Shown here one piece after another: positions 9,405-18,163 of a stretch of 64,000 nt of DNA; the stretch's first letter is position 1, and each line of letters opens with the position of its first letter. This stretch comes from JBGNFV01 sp049645705 (GTDB lineage Bacteria > Bacteroidota > Bacteroidia > Cytophagales > Cyclobacteriaceae), in assembly GCA_049645705.1 (NCBI GenBank), contig JBARUK010000093.1:1-64000 (forward strand), written 5' to 3'. The position numbers and the translations under genes are program-made. The notes beneath the pieces are model-generated. The model had not been told where the DNA came from, did not search any database, and worked only from the letters and a program-made list of their open reading frames with translations.

Positions 9405-9430
9405 GAAACTTTAAAGTCACTAAAAGTTTC
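9405..9430. promoter_or_regulatory. Candidate TetR operator
   Basis: A perfect inverted repeat GAAACTTT-N10-AAAGTTTC lies 35-60 bases upstream of the tetR start codon. A further half site AAACTTTC follows at about 9446-9453. Size, symmetry and position fit an autoregulatory TetR operator; binding is inferred. Confidence 0.55.
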
Positions 9431-9598
9431 TGAAGTGAAGTACGCAAACTTTCGCGATAAGGTTAAGCTGTAGTAGATTTTTTTTTTGTTAAATGTGACA
9501 AACGGTGATATTTTCCCCATGAAATGATACTCTGCATGCAGATGGTTAGGTAAAACATAATTAGGTTAGCCATCTCAACATCACTTATATACCAGGTA

Positions 9599-10420
9599 GT
9601 GAGTAAAAAATCAGGACATAATTTTTTTAGCTATGGCCCCGCCCACCTGCACTACAAGATACTGGGCCACGGTCCTGACATTCTTCTGGCATTTCATGGG
9701 TTCGGCCAGGGTTATACATACTTTGAGCCGCTGGCGGCAGCTACTGAAGCGAAGTATACTGTTTACAGCTTCGACCTTTTCTACCATGGAGAAAGCTTCT
9801 GGCACAATGGTGACGAACCACTCACCCCGGTATTCTGGAAGGAACTACTGGAAGCTTTTTTAAATCAAAATGGCATCGGGAGATTTGGCCTGACAGGGTT
9901 TAGCCTGGGTGGCAAATTTGTATTGGCTACGCTTGCTGCCTTTCCCGGAAGAACGGATGAGGTACTTTTCATTGCCCCGGACGGAATAAAAACGAGTTTC
10001 TGGTATAGCCTGGCTACGTATCCGGGCTGGTTCAGGCACGTTTTCCGTTCACTTATCGTAAATCCGAAGCCTTACTACCGGATCGTTAAAGCTATGCGCA
10101 AGCTAAACCTGATAGATAAGGGGGTATTGCGGTTTGCCAGCCACCAGATGGATACCCGCCGCAAAAGAAGACAAGTGTACTATGCCTGGATGGTCTTTCG
10201 GGAGCTTCAGTTTGACATAAAAAAGATTGCCGACCTGATCAACTACCATAAAATAAAGGTCAGGATGTTCCTGGGGAGGTATGACAAGATCATTACTGAA
10301 AAGAATATGGACAGCCTGCTGACGCACCTGGAGCGCTACGACCTACACATACTGGAAGCCGGTCATAACACACTGATATCGGATGTGGCGGAATTCCTGA
10401 GAAAGGAAGAAATCAAATAA
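9599..10420 (+). CDS. Alpha/beta hydrolase (GTG start)
   Basis: A 273-residue alpha/beta-hydrolase. It shows the oxyanion segment LLAFHGFGQG near residue 31, the strand-turn DLFYHGES, the nucleophile elbow GFSLGG (Ser near 101) and a late EAGHN with the catalytic His. The fold suits an esterase, lipase or peptidase; the substrate is not predictable. There is no in-frame ATG upstream, so the GTG at 9599 is the start. It is divergent from the tetR operon. Confidence 0.85.
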   Translation: MSKKSGHNFFSYGPAHLHYKILGHGPDILLAFHGFGQGYTYFEPLAAATEAKYTVYSFDLFYHGESFWHNGDEPLTPVFWKELLEAFLNQNGIGRFGLTGFSLGGKFVLATLAAFPGRTDEVLFIAPDGIKTSFWYSLATYPGWFRHVFRSLIVNPKPYYRIVKAMRKLNLIDKGVLRFASHQMDTRRKRRQVYYAWMVFRELQFDIKKIADLINYHKIKVRMFLGRYDKIITEKNMDSLLTHLERYDLHILEAGHNTLISDVAEFLRKEEIK

Positions 10421-10443
10421 CCTGCAACCTTCGCTTTTTCTGT

Positions 10444-10451
10444 TAATTTTG
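10444..10451 (+). promoter_or_regulatory. purL promoter, -7 element
   Basis: TAATTTTG matches the Bacteroidota -7 consensus TAnnTTTG, 21 bases before the purL GTG. No convincing -33 TTTG is seen upstream. Confidence 0.5.
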
Positions 10452-10472
10452 CAGACCTAAAACCTACTGACT

Positions 10473-12698
10473 GTGGAGCAACAAACGACTACCCTGGAGC
10501 AAGCCCGCCAATTAGGGCTGCTGGACGACGAGTTCGAAAAGATAAAGGAAATACTGGGTCGCACCCCCAACTTCAATGAGCTGAGTGCATACGCTGTGAT
10601 GTGGTCGGAGCACTGCAGCTATAAGAACAGCATAGTGTGGCTGAAGAAACTGCCTAAAGACGGTGAGCGTATGCTGGCCAAAGCCGGTGAGGAAAATGCC
10701 GGTCTCGTAGACATTGGCGATGGTCTGGCCTGTAGTTTTAAAATAGAAAGCCACAACCACCCCTCTGCGCTGGAACCATACCAGGGTGCCGCCACGGGCG
10801 TAGGTGGTATAAACAGGGACATATTCACTATGGGCGCCCGCCCGGTGGCCCAACTGAACTCTCTGCGATTCGGAAACCCTGACCTGGATAAGACCAAGTG
10901 GCTGGTACGCGGGGTGGTAAAGGGTATAGGCGATTATGGCAATGCATTTGGCATACCTACGGTAGGCGGTGAGCTGTTCTTTGATGACTGCTATAATATA
11001 AACCCGCTGGTCAACGCTTTCTCGGCGGGCATAGTAAAGGTAGGCGAAACGGTAAGCGCTACCTCGTACGGAGAGGGTAACCCGGTATTCATAATCGGAT
11101 CGGCTACTGGTAAAGATGGGATACACGGAGCAGCCTTTGCCTCCAAAGACATTACAGAAGACAGCGTAAAAGACCTGCCAAGTGTGCAGGTAGGTGACCC
11201 CTTCCAGGAGAAACTCCTGCTGGAAGCCACCCTGGAAGTGATACAGAGCGGCACGGTGGTAGGCATGCAGGACATGGGTGCGGCAGGTATTATCTGCTCC
11301 ACTTCAGAAATGAGCGAAAAGGGCGGCCACGGTATGGACATCTGGCTGGACAAGGTGCCTATGCGCCAGGAAAATATGCTCCCATGGGAGCTGCTGCTCA
11401 GCGAGTCGCAGGAACGTATGCTTTTGGTGGCTGAGAAGGGCTCGGAAGATAAGGTTAAGGCGATTTTTGACAAATGGGACCTTCGCTGTGAGAATATCGG
11501 CGTAGTGACTAAAGGCCCTAACCTTCGCTTCTATGTGGAAGATGACCTGGTAGCCGACTTACCGGCAGAAAGCCTGGTACTGGGCGGAGGTGCCCCGGTC
11601 TATCACCGGGAGTACAAAGAGCCGGCTTACTATGCAGAGTACCGTAAATTCGATATAGCTTCTGTTCCCGATCTGAAGAATGAGGAGGAAACGAAGGCAG
11701 TCATGACACATCTGCTCTCTCACCCTAATATTGCCAGCCGCGCATGGGTAGCGGAGCAGTATGACTCTATGGTAGGCACGGACAATACCTCTACCAATGA
11801 GCCGTGCGATGCACCTATTGTAAGAATAAAAGGTACGGATAAGGCGCTGAGCATTACGGTAGACTGCAACAGCCGCTACGTAAATGCGGACCCTGAAGAG
11901 GGAGCAGCTATAGCGGTATCTGAGGCAGCCAGAAATATCGTGTGCTCGGGTGGCGAACCGGTGGCGGTGACTAACTGCCTGAACTTTGGCAATCCCTATG
12001 TGCCGGAAGTCTACTGGCAGTTTGTGGGAGCCATCAAAGGCATGATCAAGAGCTGCGAGAAGTTCGATACCCCGGTTACCGGCGGTAATGTGAGCTTTTA
12101 CAACCAGTCTTCCGATGAGGGTCCGGTGTTCCCGACTCCGACCATAGGCATGCTGGGTCTGCTGAACAATATAGCCGATAAGATGACGCTCAACTTTAAA
12201 AATGAGGGCGACCTGATCTACCTGGCAGGTCCGGTGAAGGAAGATATAGCCAGCTCTGAGTACCTGTACTCTTATCGTAAGGAAAAGAAAAGCCCTGCAC
12301 CTGCATTCGACCTGGACGAGGAGTATAATGTGCAGCAGGGAATCAGGAAAGTAATTGCAGATAAGCTGGTGGAGTCAGTACATGATGTGTCTGACGGCGG
12401 GTTATTTGTAGCCCTGGCCGAGTCTGCTATGTCAGGACACCTTGGGTTTGCTGTGCGTATGGATGGAAATATCCGAAAGGATGCGTACCTCTTCGGTGAA
12501 GCGCAAAGCCGGGCGGTACTTTCAGTAAGTCCCGATAAGCAGAACGCTATCGAGGCTGCTATGAAAGAGTCGGGTATGGCCTTCCGGCTGATCGGTAAGG
12601 TAACAAAAGGAAGCTTCACAATAGACGACCATACCTACCTGGATACGGAAGAAGCGCTGAAGCTGTATAATAAGGCTCTGCCGGAATTATTTAACTAA
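10473..12698 (+). CDS. purL: Phosphoribosylformylglycinamidine synthase subunit PurL
   Basis: A 741-residue protein, the length of the small PurL that works with separate PurQ and PurS rather than the 1300-residue fused enzyme. It converts FGAR, glutamine and ATP to FGAM in purine synthesis. Motifs seen include YAVMWSEHCSYKNS near 41-54, the ATP/FGAR-binding KIESHNHPSALEPYQGAATGVGG near 90-112, and the second AIRS-like half with PVTGGNVSFYNQ. The start is a GTG at 10473, placed by homology at the N-terminus and by the TAATTTTG promoter element. A hairpin terminator follows. Confidence 0.96.
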   Translation: MEQQTTTLEQARQLGLLDDEFEKIKEILGRTPNFNELSAYAVMWSEHCSYKNSIVWLKKLPKDGERMLAKAGEENAGLVDIGDGLACSFKIESHNHPSALEPYQGAATGVGGINRDIFTMGARPVAQLNSLRFGNPDLDKTKWLVRGVVKGIGDYGNAFGIPTVGGELFFDDCYNINPLVNAFSAGIVKVGETVSATSYGEGNPVFIIGSATGKDGIHGAAFASKDITEDSVKDLPSVQVGDPFQEKLLLEATLEVIQSGTVVGMQDMGAAGIICSTSEMSEKGGHGMDIWLDKVPMRQENMLPWELLLSESQERMLLVAEKGSEDKVKAIFDKWDLRCENIGVVTKGPNLRFYVEDDLVADLPAESLVLGGGAPVYHREYKEPAYYAEYRKFDIASVPDLKNEEETKAVMTHLLSHPNIASRAWVAEQYDSMVGTDNTSTNEPCDAPIVRIKGTDKALSITVDCNSRYVNADPEEGAAIAVSEAARNIVCSGGEPVAVTNCLNFGNPYVPEVYWQFVGAIKGMIKSCEKFDTPVTGGNVSFYNQSSDEGPVFPTPTIGMLGLLNNIADKMTLNFKNEGDLIYLAGPVKEDIASSEYLYSYRKEKKSPAPAFDLDEEYNVQQGIRKVIADKLVESVHDVSDGGLFVALAESAMSGHLGFAVRMDGNIRKDAYLFGEAQSRAVLSVSPDKQNAIEAAMKESGMAFRLIGKVTKGSFTIDDHTYLDTEEALKLYNKALPELFN

Positions 12699-12720
12699 GG
12701 ACATACAGGCTCTATACCGA

Positions 12721-12756
12721 AATGGCTTTCCTCTCTACAGGAAAGCCATTTTTCTT
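12721..12756 (+). terminator. purL terminator
   Basis: An 11-bp stem, AATGGCTTTCC (12721-12731) with GGAAAGCCATT (12740-12750), is followed by TTTCTTTTAT. It separates purL from the leader peptide at 12806. Confidence 0.8.
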
Positions 12757-12805
12757 TTATAGGATAAGGGAAATCGTTATTTTGAATAATAAAAAATCTA
12801 TGACT

Positions 12806-12985
12806 ATGAAAAAGCAGAAATTAACTATCCAAAAACTACGCATTGACAGCTTTGTAACTGATGTGCACCAACAGCATGTGCTGGGCGGAGCCAAAACTGA
12901 TTACAAACAGTGCGGTACGGGCCCTCAGACTATTAATAGCTGTCCGCCTACCAATTATTACGAATGCGGTACAGGACCGGTATAA
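12806..12985 (+). CDS. Pinensin-type leader peptide with duplicated core motif
   Basis: A 59-residue peptide. The leader MKKQKLTIQKLRIDSF, then VLGG at 25-28, fits the family seen at three other loci in the window. The core contains an internal duplication, YKQCGTGP and YYECGTGP, separated by a third Cys, so three Cys and several Thr are available for ring formation. The ATG at 12806 is preferred over an ATG at 12800 (MTMKKQ) because all relatives begin MKK. It has its own unit: the purL terminator lies upstream, a TATTTTG promoter-like element at 12778-12784, and a bidirectional terminator at 13004-13036 follows. Confidence 0.78.
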   Translation: MKKQKLTIQKLRIDSFVTDVHQQHVLGGAKTDYKQCGTGPQTINSCPPTNYYECGTGPV

Positions 12986-13003
12986 TTTATAAGACTGAAA
13001 TAG

Positions 13004-13036
13004 AAAAGGCATCCTCATTTGACGAGGATGCCTTTT
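13004..13036. terminator. Bidirectional terminator
   Basis: A perfect 13-bp hairpin, AAAAGGCATCCTC (13004-13016) with its complement (13023-13035), lies between two converging genes and has T-rich sequence on both sides. Confidence 0.85.
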
Positions 13037-13058
13037 ACTATTTTACATGAACAAAACA

Positions 13059-14405
13059 CTACCGGGTAAGAATCATTCTCTTAGTATCTACCTCCCTGCC
13101 GTCTGCAATGAGGCTATACAGATACATTCCCGGTTCCAGTGCATATCCTTCTACTACCGCTTCGCCTTCTCCACGCTGAGAAATGGTCAAACGCTTCACT
13201 TCTTTTCCCTGCATATCATAAATATACAGATCGGCCTTGCCTGTACTTTCGGGCAGTGTAAACCTGATCACGGTTTGGTTATCAAATGGATTAGGCTGAT
13301 TCTGTAATAATGTAGGTATGACACTGCCTTGCGCGCCATCCAGCGGGGTCTGCTGCTGGTTGTTAGCAAGTTGTGCCTTCAGGTCGGCTACTTCCTGCTG
13401 CAGGTGCTTAAGGGCTTCTACCAATACGGGCGTGACGGCATTATAATTGACGCCGATCGCTTCTGTCTTTTCTTCGTTCCAGTCTACTGCTTCGGGCAGT
13501 ATTTTCGCCAGGTCTTCGGCTACAAAACCGTAGTCAGCCTTTCCGCCATTTTTCTCGTTCCAATCGAACTGCACACCCTCTATAGCCATAAGTTTCTGCA
13601 CCGGCGATTCTACAGACCTGATATTATTTTTAAACCTGCGACTAGAGTAGGTCATCCAGGCATTGGCACGAGCCCGTCCGCCCCATCCGGCAATGTTGGG
13701 CAGCTCAAGTTTGTAAGTAGGGTAGTATGTACCTATACCTACATTACCATAGTTATAGCCTAAGATAACGTTGCTGTAGGTACCATTACTGGTATTGTTT
13801 CCCCCGTCTATGACTACATCGCCATTTATCGCATTACCGGTTCCGCCTTTGATAAAAACGATGCCACCGGCATTGAAACCATTGTCTGTACCGCCTGTGA
13901 TGTAAACACTACCGCCACCATCGCCTTCACCAGCCTGCAGGGTTACGTTCCGTCCATTAGTGCCTGTCACACTGGTAGGCTTTATCACCGGGTTTGCCGC
14001 ATTCAGGGCAATGTTGCCGTCTACCTGCAGCTTTTCAGTAGGCGTGCTGCTTCCTATGCCTACGTAGCCGTTATTGCGCACGACCATCCGCACACCACTG
14101 GCGTACAGCTTCCAGGAGTCGTCAGACTCATCGAAGTAATGCCAGGCCCGTACACCCTGGCTGGTAGCATAGCTGTAAAACGGCCTTTCGTTCGAACCAA
14201 CTACCTGTACGCCCATACCACCGTAGTAGGTAGTGTTCTGACTCTTCACGGTCAGGTCTGCAGAACCTACCATAGTACTGGTTCCTATACCAACACGGCC
14301 ATTGTAGTATACGGTACTTCCGGAAGTACTCCACTGTGCCAGTGCATCAGCGCCTGATATCAGCATGGCAGCAAGAAATAAGAGAAGGTGTAATTTTTTA
14401 CTCAT
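13059..14405 (-). CDS. Secreted protein with S74 chaperone domain and T9SS type A tail
   Basis: A 448-residue protein with a signal peptide (about 1-23), then a region of repeated short glycine-rich segments of the NGRVGIGTSTP kind found in phage tail-fibre-like proteins. A peptidase S74 (endosialidase-type intramolecular chaperone) domain spans about 255-350. It contains SSRRFKNNI, which keeps the Ser and Lys used for self-cleavage, and YGFVAEDLAKILPE. A coiled coil with QQEVADLKAQL follows, and the last 75 residues are a T9SS type A sorting domain (NQPNPFDNQTVIRF, GMYLYSLIADG, KRMILTR). The protein should reach the cell surface through T9SS. The gene at 14544-16145 is a paralog. Confidence 0.88.
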   Translation of the reverse strand: MSKKLHLLLFLAAMLISGADALAQWSTSGSTVYYNGRVGIGTSTMVGSADLTVKSQNTTYYGGMGVQVVGSNERPFYSYATSQGVRAWHYFDESDDSWKLYASGVRMVVRNNGYVGIGSSTPTEKLQVDGNIALNAANPVIKPTSVTGTNGRNVTLQAGEGDGGGSVYITGGTDNGFNAGGIVFIKGGTGNAINGDVVIDGGNNTSNGTYSNVILGYNYGNVGIGTYYPTYKLELPNIAGWGGRARANAWMTYSSRRFKNNIRSVESPVQKLMAIEGVQFDWNEKNGGKADYGFVAEDLAKILPEAVDWNEEKTEAIGVNYNAVTPVLVEALKHLQQEVADLKAQLANNQQQTPLDGAQGSVIPTLLQNQPNPFDNQTVIRFTLPESTGKADLYIYDMQGKEVKRLTISQRGEGEAVVEGYALEPGMYLYSLIADGREVDTKRMILTR

Positions 14406-14503
14406 TGGTGATTTGGTTTGATAATGAAATAGTTAACTAACTACTATTAATCCAATCACACCCACCGGGTAACCCATCATCCGTGAAAACCATGATATAA
14501 AAA

Positions 14504-14524
14504 AAGAGGCATTACTGCCTCTTC
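14504..14524 (-). terminator. Terminator after the second S74/T9SS gene
   Basis: AGAGGCATTACTGCCTCTT forms a 7-8 bp stem just beyond the stop at 14544. On the minus strand it is followed by a T run. Confidence 0.7.
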
Positions 14525-14543
14525 TCATTTTTTCCGGTTTGGT

Positions 14544-16145
14544 TTATTTTGTCAGGATCATTCGTCTGGTATCTATCTCGTCGCCATCCGCAATAAGGCT
14601 GTACAGGTACATACCGGCCTCCAGCTCACCCCCGTTTAGCAAATATTCTCCTTTGCCTCTTTCTGATAGGTCTACTTTCCTGATCTGACGGCCATTCATG
14701 TCATATATGAACAGGGTGGCGCGATTCACACTCTGAGGTAGCTGGTATTCAATGACTGTTTCCCGGTTGAAAGGATTAGGCCGGTTCTGAAGAAGCTGTG
14801 GGATGACGGTCTCTGTATCATCTATAAAGTCTGAACGCTGGTCTTCCTTAGCCGGGCGATCCCCTTTTTCTACTAAAGCACGTAGTTCGTCATTTTCTTC
14901 CTTAAGCTCCTGTATGGCGAGTACCAGTACGGGAATCATACGGGTGTAGCTTATACCCATCATTCCATCAGGGTTACCCAGTACCATGTTTCCCTCTTCA
15001 TCCATGTGTACTTCCTTTGCAGGATCACTTACTACCTCTGGAATGACCACCTGCACTTCCTGTGCAATGAAGCCCAGTTCTACCTTTTCCTTGTCAGAAG
15101 CATCTTTCAACTGGTAGGTTACCGGACGAAGTTGCATGACATGGTTCAGGCCATAGGCACTCTTCTTGATCTCTTTTTTCAGTCTCTTATCCGATGACTC
15201 GTTCAGTGTTACGCAATACACGACATCCCAGCGATTACTGCTTGTACCCAGGTCCAGGCTGGCACTGGTAGGCCTGATTGTGCTGTTGCTTGCAAAAGTA
15301 TTGGCACCTCCATCAGTAAAATTTTCTGCAGTACCTACGCCTATGCTGGTCCAGGAGCGTATGCTGCCATTTACATCCAGGAAAGCCTGTGGACTGGTTA
15401 GTCCTATACCGACTTTTCCATTTGCCAGAATGGTCATCTTTTCAGAGAAGGTAGCCGGGTTAGAGGTACCTGTACCAAAACCTTTTATAAATCCTATCCG
15501 AAGCCTGGTGCCTGAGGTGGTACTATTGGAAGTCTGGTCCTGCCAGGCGATAAGACCATCTTTCTTGCTGCCATTGTCTAATAATCCGGTTACAAAGCTT
15601 TGCTGAGACCAGTTGTTAAACAGTCCGAAATAGTCACCGCCGGTCGGGAATGCAGTAGGAGGTGCTCCCAGGGCTGACCATTTTGAATTTGGGTCTCCTA
15701 AAGAACCGCTATTAACCTGGCTTATATTGCCTCCCTGCACCTGTAGTTTGTTCAGCGGATTGCGGGTGCCGATACCTACGTTTCCACCGCCGGTTACAGT
15801 GATCCGGCTGATATCATTTGTCAGAATATCGAAGGTCCGGTTGCCAACAGCCCCTGCACTAACACCTACCCATGGTGAGATGGTTGACTGCAGAAACCCA
15901 ACTACAGTACTGGCGTTAGTTTCAATTCTAGCCGAATTAGGCGCATTGTTAGACCTGACGCGCAATATTGGGCTGTCATCCAGAATTTCTAGATCCGTAG
16001 CCGGAGTGGTGGTACCTATCCCTACATTACCGGAATTAGTATTGTAAATGTTCGAGCCGCTGAAGGTCCACTGCGCCTGCAAAGGGACAGCAGTGATAAG
16101 GGCAAGGGCTACCCCTGCCATGAGTGTAAACATTAGCTTTTTCAT
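14544..16145 (-). CDS. Secreted protein with S74 chaperone domain and T9SS type A tail (paralog)
   Basis: A 533-residue paralog of the protein at 13059-14405 with the same plan. It has a signal peptide to about residue 24, repeats around GNVGIGTTTPATDLEI and GNVGIGTRNPLNKLQV, an S74 domain near 320-425 starting at SSDKRLKKEI and including LGFIAQEVQVVIPEVV, a short coiled coil (LAIQELKEENDELRALVEK) and a T9SS type A tail (LLQNRPNPFNRETVIEY, GMYLYSLIADG, RRMILTK). The two genes have separate terminators, so they are probably separate transcripts born by tandem duplication. Function is unknown; surface adhesion or structural roles are only possibilities. Confidence 0.88.
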   Translation of the reverse strand: MKKLMFTLMAGVALALITAVPLQAQWTFSGSNIYNTNSGNVGIGTTTPATDLEILDDSPILRVRSNNAPNSARIETNASTVVGFLQSTISPWVGVSAGAVGNRTFDILTNDISRITVTGGGNVGIGTRNPLNKLQVQGGNISQVNSGSLGDPNSKWSALGAPPTAFPTGGDYFGLFNNWSQQSFVTGLLDNGSKKDGLIAWQDQTSNSTTSGTRLRIGFIKGFGTGTSNPATFSEKMTILANGKVGIGLTSPQAFLDVNGSIRSWTSIGVGTAENFTDGGANTFASNSTIRPTSASLDLGTSSNRWDVVYCVTLNESSDKRLKKEIKKSAYGLNHVMQLRPVTYQLKDASDKEKVELGFIAQEVQVVIPEVVSDPAKEVHMDEEGNMVLGNPDGMMGISYTRMIPVLVLAIQELKEENDELRALVEKGDRPAKEDQRSDFIDDTETVIPQLLQNRPNPFNRETVIEYQLPQSVNRATLFIYDMNGRQIRKVDLSERGKGEYLLNGGELEAGMYLYSLIADGDEIDTRRMILTK

Positions 16146-16347
16146 AAATAAGGTGGTTTGATGTATTGAAAAATATTGATTGCAGGGGGATGGGTACTGC
16201 TATAAAAGCAGGTAAAAAAACAGATGAGTATTTCAATTGAGAAAGGCATAGTCTGGTTTAGCAGAAGTTACTAAATTTCAGCCTTATTAGGAACCCGTGT
16301 ACCTGTTTGGGCAAAGGAAAAGTTGCTTGAAAAAAAATAAAACAGAG

Positions 16348-16378
16348 TTTGAAAAAAATAAAAAAGCCTCTACATTTG
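16348..16378 (+). promoter_or_regulatory. tRNA-Gln promoter (Bacteroidota type)
   Basis: TTTG at 16348-16351 and TACATTTG at 16371-16378 are separated by 19 bases, an exact match to the TTTG-N19-TAnnTTTG consensus of the Bacteroidota housekeeping sigma factor. Confidence 0.8.
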
Positions 16379-16406
16379 TGATCCCAAACGCAAGGAAGTT
16401 TGCGAC

Positions 16407-16479
16407 TGCCCGATGGTGTAACTGGCAACACGTCTGATTTTGGTTCAGAAGAGTCTAGGTTCGAGCCCTAGTCGGGCAA
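16407..16479 (+). tRNA. tRNA-Gln (anticodon TTG)
   Basis: The acceptor stem TGCCCGA (16407-16413) pairs with TCGGGCA (16472-16478). The D arm is present, the anticodon loop TTTTGGT sits between CTGA and TCAG giving anticodon TTG, and the T arm contains GGTTCGAGCCC. The CCA end is not encoded, so it depends on a CCA-adding enzyme such as the one at 42791-44215. Confidence 0.95.
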
Positions 16480-16483
16480 CAAA

Positions 16484-16516
16484 AGTAATCCCGGTCGCAA
16501 GCCGGGATTACTTATT
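16484..16516 (+). terminator. tRNA-Gln terminator
   Basis: A perfect 11-bp stem, AGTAATCCCGG (16484-16494) with CCGGGATTACT (16502-16512), is followed by TATTTA before the prs start. Confidence 0.7.
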
Positions 16517-16540
16517 TACACCCATAAACGCGCGCTCCAC

Positions 16541-17473
16541 ATGTCCTCAGTAAAGCTATTTTCCGGTGCAAACTCTAAGTATCTCGCCGAAAAAATTGCT
16601 CATTACTACGGTAAACCACTGGGTGAGATAACCACCCAAAGGTTCAGCGATGGTGAAATGAGCACCTACTACAATGAGAGTGTAAGGGGCGCCGATGTCT
16701 TCCTTATCCAGTCTACCTTCCCTCCTGCCGATAATATCCTGGAACTACTACTAATGATGGATGCCGCCCGCAGGGCAAGTGCGCGTTCTATCGTAGTGGT
16801 GATACCTTATTTCGGATATGCGCGGCAAGACCGGAAAGACAAACCCAGGGTAGCTATAGCAGGAAAGCTTATGGCTAATCTACTAACAGCTGCAGGGGCC
16901 AGTCGCGTAATGACGTGCGATCTGCATGCAGGCCAGATCCAGGGCTTCTTCGATATTCCTGTGGATCACCTGGATGGAAATGCCATATTCCTGCCTTACA
17001 TGAGGGAGCTTCATAAAACTCACGACCTGATCGTTGCATCTCCAGATGTGGGAGGTACAGGCCGTGCAAGAGCTTATGCCAAGTACCTTATGGTAGACAT
17101 GGTGGTTTGTGACAAGCACCGCAAGCGCCCTAATGAGGTAGCTTCTATGCAGGTTATCGGTAATGTAGAAGACAAGGATGTAATTCTTGTGGATGATATC
17201 ATCGATACGGCAGGCACTATTACAAAGGCCAGCTTCATACTAAAGGAGAAAGGTGCCAAAAGTGTCCGTGCCATATGTACGCACCCCGTACTATCAGGCA
17301 AAGCATATGAAAATATCGAAAACTCTGCTTTAGAAGAACTGGTGACTACCGACTCAATTCCGCTAAAGGGCGAGTCAGATAAGATAAAGGTTCTCTCCGT
17401 GGCCGAACTATTTGCGAAAGCAATACGTAAAGTGCACGATGAAGAATCTATCAGTTCACTCTACGTCAAGTAA
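16541..17473 (+). CDS. prs: Ribose-phosphate pyrophosphokinase
   Basis: 310 residues, the normal length. It makes PRPP from ribose 5-phosphate and ATP for purine, pyrimidine, histidine and NAD synthesis. Visible motifs are the ATP-binding YARQDRKDKPR near 93-103, the metal-binding CDLHAGQIQGFFDIPVDHL near 125-143, and the PRPP loop VDDIIDTAGT near 213-222. It lies directly after the tRNA-Gln terminator and 21 bases before rplY, the usual prs-rplY-pth order. Confidence 0.97.
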   Translation: MSSVKLFSGANSKYLAEKIAHYYGKPLGEITTQRFSDGEMSTYYNESVRGADVFLIQSTFPPADNILELLLMMDAARRASARSIVVVIPYFGYARQDRKDKPRVAIAGKLMANLLTAAGASRVMTCDLHAGQIQGFFDIPVDHLDGNAIFLPYMRELHKTHDLIVASPDVGGTGRARAYAKYLMVDMVVCDKHRKRPNEVASMQVIGNVEDKDVILVDDIIDTAGTITKASFILKEKGAKSVRAICTHPVLSGKAYENIENSALEELVTTDSIPLKGESDKIKVLSVAELFAKAIRKVHDEESISSLYVK

Positions 17474-17494
17474 TTAATTAACTATACATATTTT

Positions 17495-18085
17495 ATGAAA
17501 ACCATTGAGATTATAGGGTATAAAAGAGCAAATCTCGGTAAGTCTGAATCAAAAAGACTGCGAGAAGAAGGCATGGTACCATGCGTTGTATACGGAGATG
17601 GTGAGCAGGAGCACTTTTACAGCCCGGCCATACTTTTCCGCGATCTGATTTACACTCCCGAGGCTCACTTTGTGAAGCTGAACGTAGAAGGTAACGAGTA
17701 TGAGTGCATCATGCAGGATAACCAGTTCCACCCGGTGAGTGAAATGATCCTGCACGTGGACTTCCTGAAACTTGCAGGTGACCGTCCGGTGAAAATGAAC
17801 ATTCCCGTAAGGCTTAAGGGCACTGCTCCTGGTATAGTGAAAGGTGGTAAAATGCAGCTTAAAATGCGTCATCTGCGCGTGAAAGCTACACCTGATAACA
17901 TGCCTGAGTTTATTGAAGTGGACGTGAGCAAACTTGACCTTGGTAAGTCAGTAAAGGTTCGTGAGATCAAAACTGATAACTACGAGGTTATGAACAATGA
18001 CAGCGTATCCATTGCTACGGTAGTAATACCAAGAGCTCTTCGCGGTAAGAAAATGGATGAAGACGGTGAAGAGTCTGAAGACTAA
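17495..18085 (+). CDS. rplY: 50S ribosomal protein L25 (CTC form)
   Basis: 196 residues with an N-terminal L25 5S-rRNA-binding domain (KSESKRLREEGMVPCVVYG near 17-35) and a C-terminal TL5/CTC beta domain (about 95-185), ending in an acidic tail. It binds 5S rRNA in the large subunit; CTC-type proteins are linked to general stress in other bacteria. It sits between prs and pth and is followed by a terminator. Confidence 0.95.
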   Translation: MKTIEIIGYKRANLGKSESKRLREEGMVPCVVYGDGEQEHFYSPAILFRDLIYTPEAHFVKLNVEGNEYECIMQDNQFHPVSEMILHVDFLKLAGDRPVKMNIPVRLKGTAPGIVKGGKMQLKMRHLRVKATPDNMPEFIEVDVSKLDLGKSVKVREIKTDNYEVMNNDSVSIATVVIPRALRGKKMDEDGEESED

Positions 18086-18116
18086 ATCACCTTTTCAAAC
18101 AATAATCGAAATATTA

Positions 18117-18150
18117 AATCCTGTCTGGTTTACCCGGCAGGATTTTTTTT
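18117..18150 (+). terminator. rplY terminator
   Basis: The hairpin AATCCTGTCTGG / CCCGGCAGGATT (18117-18143, with some non-Watson-Crick pairs) is followed by a run of eight T. Confidence 0.8.
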
Positions 18151-18163
18151 ATAACATAATGCT

